A stretch of 11,645 nucleotides of DNA, taken from positions 1 to 11,645 of the forward strand of contig CABRZL010000061.1 in the NCBI GenBank assembly GCA_902475435.1, read 5' to 3'. The notes below the pieces were generated by a model. It saw only the letters and a list, made by a program, of their open reading frames with translations. It was not told where the DNA came from and searched no databases. The stretch comes from an uncultured Eubacteriales bacterium (lineage in GTDB: Bacteria; Bacillota; Clostridia; Oscillospirales; Oscillospiraceae). Shown here one piece after another: positions 7,031 to 11,645 of this stretch; within the stretch, counting starts at the first letter, position 1, and each line of letters opens with the position of its first letter. Position numbers and translations under genes: made by a program.

Positions 7031-7104
7031 CATAAAATATTATGTAAAACTCTGAATCCTTAATTCTGATTGATATGCGGCTCCGGCTGCGAAAGGAGTA
7101 TCAT

Positions 7105-8946
7105 ATGTGTGGAATAGTTGGTTTTGCTGGCGCTCAGAAGGCGGCGCCGGTGCTGCTGGACGGCTTGGCAAAACTAGAATACAGAGGATATGATTCTGCG
7201 GGAATCTGTACATATCATAATGGAGCACTTCTGATTGCAAAAAAAGAAGGTCGGCTCCAGAATTTGGTGGAAGCAACCCATGATGGGGCTGCATTGCCCG
7301 GAAGCATTGGAATTGGTCATACCAGATGGGCTACCCATGGTGCGCCGTCAGATGTCAATGCCCATCCGCATTTGTCCTCGGATGGGAAAATTGCCGTAGT
7401 GCACAACGGCATTATTGAGAATTATTTGTCGCTTCGGACGATGCTGTTAAAGCATGGCTATGAGTTTTCGTCAGAAACCGATACAGAGGTAGCTTGTAAT
7501 CTCATTGCTTGGTGTTATGCGCAATGCGGGGATTTTCAAAAGGCAATGGAGCAGGCGCGGGATGCCATAGAGGGAAGTTATGCGCTGGTAGCGTTATGTG
7601 TGGATGATCCGAATACCATCGTAGCGATGAAGCAGGACAGTCCGTTGATTTTTGGAAAGGGAGACGGTTGTAACTTCCTGGCTTCTGATGTACCGGCCAT
7701 TTTGAAATACACGCGGGAAGTGGTGTACCTGAACGATGGAGAAATGGTTGTTATGACAGCGGACTCCGCAGTCTTTCTGGATCGGCAGTGCAATATTCTG
7801 GAGAAACAGACGGAGCATATTGCCTGGGAAATTTCAGCAGCTGAAAAAAATGGGTACGACCATTTTATGCTAAAAGAAATTTATGAGCAGCCTTCGGCAG
7901 TTGCCAAGACTATCTCGCCCCGGATTCGAGAGAAAAAAGTTGTTCTGGATGATGTAACGTTAGACGGAACATATTTGAAAAAGCTTTCTCGGATTTACGT
8001 GGTGGCCTGCGGAAGTGCATACTATGTGGGCTGCCTTGGGAAATATATTATGGAAAAATTGTGCCGAATACCGGTAGAGCCCATGTTGGCATCTGAGTTT
8101 CGGTATTGTGACCCACTCTGTGACGAAAATACGTTAGTATTGATTATCAGCCAGTCGGGAGAGACTGCGGACACGTTGGCGGCGCTGCGGGAAGCAAAGC
8201 GGCGGGGAGCCAGAACGCTTGCTATTGTCAATGTAGTTGGTTCGTCCATCTCTAAAGAGGCTGACGACGTCATCTATACTTGGGCGGGGCCGGAGATTGC
8301 AGTGGCAACCACAAAGGCGTATTCCACGCAGCTGGCTCTGGTCTATCTGTTGGGGCTGTATATTGCAGATCATTTGGGAACCATAACACAGGAGGAGTAT
8401 GCCCAGTTGCTTGATGCGGTGGAAAGACTGCCGGAACAGATTCAGAAAGTTCTGGATGATGAGGCGGTGTCTTATATCCGTACACTCGCTAAACGGTTTT
8501 ATCAGGCAGAGGACGTATACTTTATCGGTAGGCATGTGGATAATGCTACTTGCCTGGAGGGAAGCCTAAAACTCAAAGAAATTGCATATATCCACTCAGA
8601 GGCTTATGCCGCCGGAGAATTAAAGCACGGTCCGATTTCTTTAATTGAGCATGGTACGTTGGTCATTGCAGTGGCGACCAACGGACATCTGTTTGACAAG
8701 ACGATGAGTAATGTGAAAGAAACAAAAGCCAGAGGGGCGGATGTGTTAGCCATCACGACAGAGGAGTTTTCCGAACGAATTGACCAAACGGCGGATCATA
8801 AATTTGTTGTTCCCAAAACGCTGCCTCTTTTACAACCCAGTTTGAGTGTCATTCCGCTTCAATTGTTTGCCTATTATGTGTCCCTGGAGCGGGGATGTGA
8901 TATTGATAAGCCGCGGAATCTGGCAAAATCTGTAACTGTAGAATAA
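7105..8946 (+). CDS. glmS: Glutamine--fructose-6-phosphate aminotransferase (isomerizing)
   Basis: Makes glucosamine-6-phosphate from fructose-6-phosphate and glutamine, the entry step to UDP-GlcNAc for peptidoglycan and teichoic acids. The product is 613 residues, about the length of E. coli GlmS. The class II glutaminase domain (2-230) starts with the nucleophile Cys2 exposed after removal of Met1, and has GHTRWATHG (71-79), NAHPH (85-89) and HNGIIENY (100-107). Two SIS sugar-isomerase domains follow, recognisable by VVACGSAYYVG and ISQSGETADTLAAL in the first and by GRHVDNATCLEGSLKLKE in the second, and the protein ends with the canonical KPRNLAKSVTVE. An in-frame ATG at 7075 is rejected because it would bury Cys2; GAAAGGAG sits 6 nt before the chosen ATG. 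It has its own promoter. The leader is too short for a glmS ribozyme, so feedback control must differ from B. subtilis. Confidence 0.98.
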   Translation: MCGIVGFAGAQKAAPVLLDGLAKLEYRGYDSAGICTYHNGALLIAKKEGRLQNLVEATHDGAALPGSIGIGHTRWATHGAPSDVNAHPHLSSDGKIAVVHNGIIENYLSLRTMLLKHGYEFSSETDTEVACNLIAWCYAQCGDFQKAMEQARDAIEGSYALVALCVDDPNTIVAMKQDSPLIFGKGDGCNFLASDVPAILKYTREVVYLNDGEMVVMTADSAVFLDRQCNILEKQTEHIAWEISAAEKNGYDHFMLKEIYEQPSAVAKTISPRIREKKVVLDDVTLDGTYLKKLSRIYVVACGSAYYVGCLGKYIMEKLCRIPVEPMLASEFRYCDPLCDENTLVLIISQSGETADTLAALREAKRRGARTLAIVNVVGSSISKEADDVIYTWAGPEIAVATTKAYSTQLALVYLLGLYIADHLGTITQEEYAQLLDAVERLPEQIQKVLDDEAVSYIRTLAKRFYQAEDVYFIGRHVDNATCLEGSLKLKEIAYIHSEAYAAGELKHGPISLIEHGTLVIAVATNGHLFDKTMSNVKETKARGADVLAITTEEFSERIDQTADHKFVVPKTLPLLQPSLSVIPLQLFAYYVSLERGCDIDKPRNLAKSVTVE

Positions 8947-8949
8947 TAG

Positions 8950-8970
8950 CGGGGCGGATGATCCGCCCCG
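8950..8970 (+). terminator. Hairpin after glmS, weak or partial terminator
   Basis: A near-perfect palindrome allows an 8-bp GC-rich stem CGGGGCGG / CCGCCCCG (8950-8957 with 8963-8970) around an ATGAT loop. The tail is TTTATAAT rather than a clean T-run, so termination is probably incomplete and the nitroreductase may be reached by read-through. It could also act as an mRNA 3'-end stabiliser. Confidence 0.6.
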
Positions 8971-8996
8971 TTTATAATGGGAAGGAAGTGCCAAAT

Positions 8997-9530
8997 ATGG
9001 AAACAATAGACGCGATTCAGACCCGGCGAAGTGTTCGAGTTTATGAAAATCGTCCGGTAGACAGAGCGGTGTTAGAAGAGATACTGGAGGCAGCATTGTG
9101 GGCACCGTCTTGGAAAAATACCCAGACGGCAGGGTACATTGTAGTGGAAAGTCCGGAAATGAAGCAAAAGCTGATGGAGACATTGCCGTCCTATAATGCA
9201 AAAACGGTATCTACAGCGCCGGTCGTTTTAGTTATGACCTGCAAAAAGGCGCGTTGTGGCTATAATCGCGATGGAAGTTACACGACAAAAAAAGGCGACC
9301 GCTGGGAAATGTTTGACAGCGGAATTGCCTGCCAGACCCTTTGTTTGGCAGCATGGGATCGGGGATTGGGAACGTGTATTATGGGAATTTATGATGAAGA
9401 TCGGCTCCCTTCTCTTTTGAATGTCCCTGAGGATCAGTACGTTACAGCGGTAATAGCGTTGGGATATCCCGGAGAAACCCCCGTTTGTCCCAAGCGAAAG
9501 ACACTGGCGGAGAAGGTGCAATATGTTTGA
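8997..9530 (+). CDS. Nitroreductase family protein (FMN-dependent)
   Basis: Small NAD(P)H:FMN oxidoreductase of the nitroreductase superfamily; members reduce nitro compounds, quinones or other acceptors, and the true substrate here is unknown. The product is 177 residues, in the usual range for the short bacterial subgroup. The N-terminal AIQTRRSVRVYENRPV (6-21) carries the arginine cluster that binds the FMN phosphate, and APSWKNTQ (36-43) is the second flavin-contact segment. The C-terminal part has the GLGTCIMGIYDE and VIALGYPGETP segments typical of the fold. An in-frame ATG at 8958 lies inside the preceding hairpin; the ATG at 8997 follows GAAGGAAG at 8 nt and gives the normal METIDAIQTRRS start. 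Its 3' end overlaps the DUF2461 gene by 8 nt, so the two are probably translated together. Confidence 0.92.
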   Translation: METIDAIQTRRSVRVYENRPVDRAVLEEILEAALWAPSWKNTQTAGYIVVESPEMKQKLMETLPSYNAKTVSTAPVVLVMTCKKARCGYNRDGSYTTKKGDRWEMFDSGIACQTLCLAAWDRGLGTCIMGIYDEDRLPSLLNVPEDQYVTAVIALGYPGETPVCPKRKTLAEKVQYV

Positions 9531-10167
9531 AGGATTTTCCGCAAAAACCATAGATTTTCTCTGGGGAATTCGTTTTAACAACAACAGAGACTGGTTCCGG
9601 GAACACAAGAAGGAATACGAAGCATATCTCTATCAACCGATGCTGGAACTGGCAAATGAAGTGAGAGAGTTGGTATCCATTGAGGGAACAATTATAAAAA
9701 CATCCAGAATTTACCGAGATGTACGGTATTCTAATGGAATTCCCTATAAAGAACATTTATGGTTTTGTCTTCGCGAAGACAATGTGTTTTGGAGCGAACA
9801 TCCGTCTATGTATTTTCAAATTGAACCGGAAGGCGGCTCACTGGGATTCATTTTTTATGCGCCGAAAGCACAGCTTATGATGCAGCACCGCAAGCGCATG
9901 TTGGAGAAACCGGGGGAGTTTCGGCATATTGTGGAGCCAATTTTAGCAGACGGTCGGATTTCGGATCAGTCAACACGGTATAAACGTCCCAAAGAGGGCG
10001 GTAATGGGGAAGACACCCAGTGGTATCAGCTAAAAAATTGTTTTTTCGAGGAAACCATACCAGTTGGAGACTTGTTATTTAGCCGAGATCTTCCGGTGCA
10101 TATTGCGGATATTTTTCAGATTTTAACGCCGCTGTATCGCTATTTTCGAATGTTGGAAACATTTTGA
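9523..10167 (+). CDS. DUF2461 (TIGR02453) family protein
   Basis: Protein of 214 residues matching the DUF2461 family in length and pattern. The N-terminus has the FL....FNNNRDWFREHKKEYE stretch (12-33), the family's most recognisable feature. This is followed by RIYRDVRYSNGIPYKEHLWF (62-81), matching the conserved region with the R-D-x-R-[FY]-S and P-Y-K motifs, and by YFQIEPEGG (97-105). No signal peptide or membrane helix is visible, so it is likely cytoplasmic. The molecular function of the family is not established. It begins inside the nitroreductase gene (8-nt overlap) with AGAAGGTG just upstream, pointing to translational coupling, and a strong terminator closes the pair. Family assignment is confident; I propose no function. 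Confidence 0.9.
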   Translation: MFEGFSAKTIDFLWGIRFNNNRDWFREHKKEYEAYLYQPMLELANEVRELVSIEGTIIKTSRIYRDVRYSNGIPYKEHLWFCLREDNVFWSEHPSMYFQIEPEGGSLGFIFYAPKAQLMMQHRKRMLEKPGEFRHIVEPILADGRISDQSTRYKRPKEGGNGEDTQWYQLKNCFFEETIPVGDLLFSRDLPVHIADIFQILTPLYRYFRMLETF

Positions 10168-10188
10168 CTTTTTATTATAAAAATTTTC

Positions 10189-10225
10189 AAAGCTTCTGGG
10201 AATTTGACATTCCCGGAGGCTTTTT
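10189..10225 (+). terminator. Rho-independent terminator after the nitroreductase-DUF2461 pair
   Basis: A 15-bp stem (10189-10203 with 10209-10223) with two G:T pairs closes the loop TTGAC, and the 3' arm runs into TTTTT (10221-10225). It separates this unit from spoIVB. Confidence 0.9.
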
Positions 10226-10258
10226 GCCCTTCTTCCGTTCATTACAAGAAAAAAATCC

Positions 10259-10287
10259 GTCTACTTTGATCGAAATATGGCATATTA
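10259..10287 (+). promoter_or_regulatory. Candidate forespore (sigma-G-like) promoter for spoIVB
   Basis: CATATTA (10281-10287) fits the sigma-G -10 consensus CATnnTA, and GTCTA (10259-10263) matches four of five positions of the GYATA-type -35, with a 17-bp spacer. B. subtilis spoIVB is transcribed in the forespore by sigma-F and sigma-G. There is no sigma-A promoter of comparable quality in the gap. The -35 is weak, so this is tentative. Confidence 0.35.
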
Positions 10288-10322
10288 AAACCGTGCGAAA
10301 AATTAAAATGGAGAGGAGATAG

Positions 10323-11309
10323 GTGAAGTTGAAACGTAAATGGTCAGTTTTCGTGCTGCTGTTTGCGGCACTGCTGGGAACTGGCGTACAAGCGGCTGAT
10401 ACGTCTATTCCCGGTCAGGTTGTAGCGGTTGGCCGGGCCGTAGGAATCGATGTAAAGTGTAGCGGACTCTTAATTGTAGGTTTTTCTGAAGAGAGTCCTG
10501 CGAAGGAAAGTGGTCTCCATCGGGGAGATTTAATTTTACAGGTAGATGGGGAGTCAGTGTCGGAGGTGTCAGAGCTTCGGGAGAAATTACAGGATAAATC
10601 GCAGGTAACATTGACAGCTTTGCGGGATAGCAGAGAACAGAGTTTTTTGGTTCCGCTTCAGGAAGCTGACGGTATGAAGATGATTGGAGCAAATGTCAAA
10701 ACTGAGATGGCAGGAATCGGAACCATTACCTATTATGATCCTGCTACGGCGGTATTTGGCGCGTTGGGGCACGGAATTACCGACGGTGCAACTGCAGATC
10801 TGTTTCCGGTTCGTGATGGTTTTATCTGCAAGGCCACGATTGTCAGTGCCGATCGGGGCGAAGTCGGCATGCCGGGAATGCTTCAAGGGGCGTTTGACAG
10901 CAATGATTTGTTGGGGAGCATTACTAAAAATACTACATGCGGTATTTTTGGCGAGATGTATCAGCCGCTGGATGGGGAAATCATATCTGTGGCAGGCCGT
11001 AGCGAGGTGAAAGTCGGTCCGGCGGAAATACTCTGTAATGTAGAAGGAGACGAAGTGGAGCATTTTTCTGTAGAGATTCAAAAAATATATCCCATGGATG
11101 ATGGAACGGGACGAAATATGATGCTAAAGGTCACAGATCCAAAGCTGCTGGAGTTGACAGGCGGAATTGTACAGGGAATGTCTGGAAGCCCAATTTTGCA
11201 GAATGGAAAAATCATTGGAGCTGTGACCCATGTGCTGGTTTCCGATCCGGAAGTAGGATATGGGATTTTTATCGAAAATATGCTGGAAGCAGCGGATATG
11301 GCGGCATAA
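10323..11309 (+). CDS. spoIVB: SpoIVB serine peptidase (family S55, PDZ-containing)
   Basis: Sporulation protease secreted from the forespore; in B. subtilis it cleaves SpoIVFA, triggering pro-sigma-K processing in the mother cell. The product is 328 residues, shorter than the 425 of B. subtilis. Residues 1-25 form a signal peptide or anchor (KLKRKW, then a hydrophobic run ending VQAA). A PDZ domain lies at about 46-112, with GLLIVGFSEESPAKESGLHRGD (48-69). The S55 domain fills 120-326. By alignment to the reported B. subtilis triad (H236, D363, S378), the residues here are H150 in GALGHG, D272 in VTDPK and S287 in QGMSGSP; the D-to-S spacing of 15 is identical. All three are present, so it should be active. 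A GTG start is chosen with GGAG at 10310-10313 and AGGAG at 10314-10318; a TTG at 10329 is possible. Neighbours differ from the usual recN-spoIVB-spo0A order, at least upstream. Confidence 0.95.
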   Translation: MKLKRKWSVFVLLFAALLGTGVQAADTSIPGQVVAVGRAVGIDVKCSGLLIVGFSEESPAKESGLHRGDLILQVDGESVSEVSELREKLQDKSQVTLTALRDSREQSFLVPLQEADGMKMIGANVKTEMAGIGTITYYDPATAVFGALGHGITDGATADLFPVRDGFICKATIVSADRGEVGMPGMLQGAFDSNDLLGSITKNTTCGIFGEMYQPLDGEIISVAGRSEVKVGPAEILCNVEGDEVEHFSVEIQKIYPMDDGTGRNMMLKVTDPKLLELTGGIVQGMSGSPILQNGKIIGAVTHVLVSDPEVGYGIFIENMLEAADMAA

Positions 11310-11387
11310 TAATGGATTGTGATGAATATGCACGGATTTGAATGCTTCTATTGGTTCCAGAAAAGTATATTGTTCGGATATGAAAAC

Positions 11388-11446
11388 ACTGGCCATCCAT
11401 CTTGCCGAAAGCAACTGGGTGGCCAGTATCATTTATTTTTGTTTTG
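11388..11446 (+). terminator. Probable terminator hairpin downstream of spoIVB
   Basis: ACTGGCCATCCA (11388-11399) pairs with TGGGTGGCCAGT (11416-11427), 12 bp with one T:G pair. Inside it a second 4-bp stem, TTGC / GCAA, closes the loop CGAAA. A T-rich stretch, TTTATTTTTGTTTT (11432-11445), follows four bases after the stem. The gap between stem and T-run is unusual, so it may be a terminator or another structured RNA element. It lies about 80 nt after the spoIVB stop. Confidence 0.55.
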
Positions 11447-11509
11447 CCTAAAAAAGAGCGTAATTCATGTTTGATATTCACGCCGAACAGAGACTTATCT
11501 GCCTCTTTG

Positions 11510-11645
11510 TTACCAAAGTTGATTCATTCCTAATTCGAGCACAATATCTGTATTCTCAAAGTCTTGTTGATGGAGTATGCTTTTATTGGAAATAAACCGA
11601 ATCATGGTAACCAGCCCTAAATCATCACTGCGAAAAGGAGCCTGT
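11510..11645 (-). CDS. Possible C-terminal end of an unrecognised protein (partial)
   Basis: Read on the complement, an open frame enters from the right edge and ends at TAA (11512-11510) after 44 codons. The translation begins QAPFRSDDLGLVTMIRFIS and ends DIVLELGMNQLW. The mix of charged and hydrophobic residues, without the runs typical of antisense shadows, makes a real protein end plausible. If real, it converges on spoIVB, and the hairpin at 11388-11427 could serve both genes. I do not recognise the family. The alternative is that this stretch is the untranslated leader of a plus-strand gene beyond the edge. Confidence 0.3.
   Translation of the reverse strand, partial: QAPFRSDDLGLVTMIRFISNKSILHQQDFENTDIVLELGMNQLW

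Larger units (their letters stand above)
11310..11645. other. Gene-poor 3' flank of spoIVB
   Basis: These 336 bases are more A+T-rich than the genes before them and hold no complete gene I can recognise. They contain a long hairpin (11388-11427), a possible minus-strand gene end (11510-11645), and AAAAGGAG at 11633-11640, which could be the ribosome site of a plus-strand gene starting just past the edge. The last two readings compete with each other. Confidence 0.6.

Noticed and set aside
6960..7104. glmS ribozyme expected before glmS
   Set aside because: The leader is too short and no ribozyme core sequence is evident by eye.

Overview
The window looks like a chromosomal segment from an endospore-forming member of the Clostridia, plausibly an Oscillospiraceae-type gut bacterium. 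The grounds are a SpoIVB sporulation peptidase, Firmicutes-style AGGAGG ribosome sites, sigma-A promoters, a WecA/TagO-type transferase, an 11-helix NSS transporter, and roughly balanced base composition by eye. The lineage is inferred; no rRNA or tRNA is present to fix it.

Layout. Bases 1-1596 (minus strand) hold trpS followed, 14 nt later, by the 5' part of a WecA/TagO/MraY-family transferase that runs off the left edge. A 231-bp divergent spacer (1597-1827) carries one promoter for each side. On the plus strand, gltX (1828-3336) is followed after 44 nt, with no terminator, by an NSS-family sodium symporter (3381-4748) and a clear terminator. Next comes a two-gene unit: an ECF-type sigma factor (4855-5415, probable TTG start) overlapping by 4 nt a 515-residue membrane-anchored serpin (5412-6959). 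Then glmS (7105-8946) with its own promoter, a hairpin, an FMN nitroreductase (8997-9530), and a DUF2461 protein (9523-10167) overlapping it by 8 nt, closed by a strong terminator. Last is spoIVB (10323-11309). The final 336 bases are gene-poor: a probable terminator, the possible tail of a minus-strand gene, and a ribosome-site-like AAAAGGAG at the very edge.

The most notable item is the sigma factor-serpin pair. The serpin is not a plain secreted inhibitor. It starts with a short basic cytoplasmic segment and a membrane helix of the kind found in partners of Clostridial ECF sigma factors, then a long acidic linker, then a full serpin fold outside the cell. The arrangement resembles RsgI-like anti-sigma factors, whose outer domain is a ligand sensor, and suggests a protease-sensing signalling system in which the serpin is the bait. 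That function is inference.

The other genes are housekeeping: charging of Trp- and Glu-tRNA, amino-sugar synthesis for the cell wall (glmS, and the WecA-type enzyme using its products downstream), uptake of an amino-acid-like solute, and sporulation.
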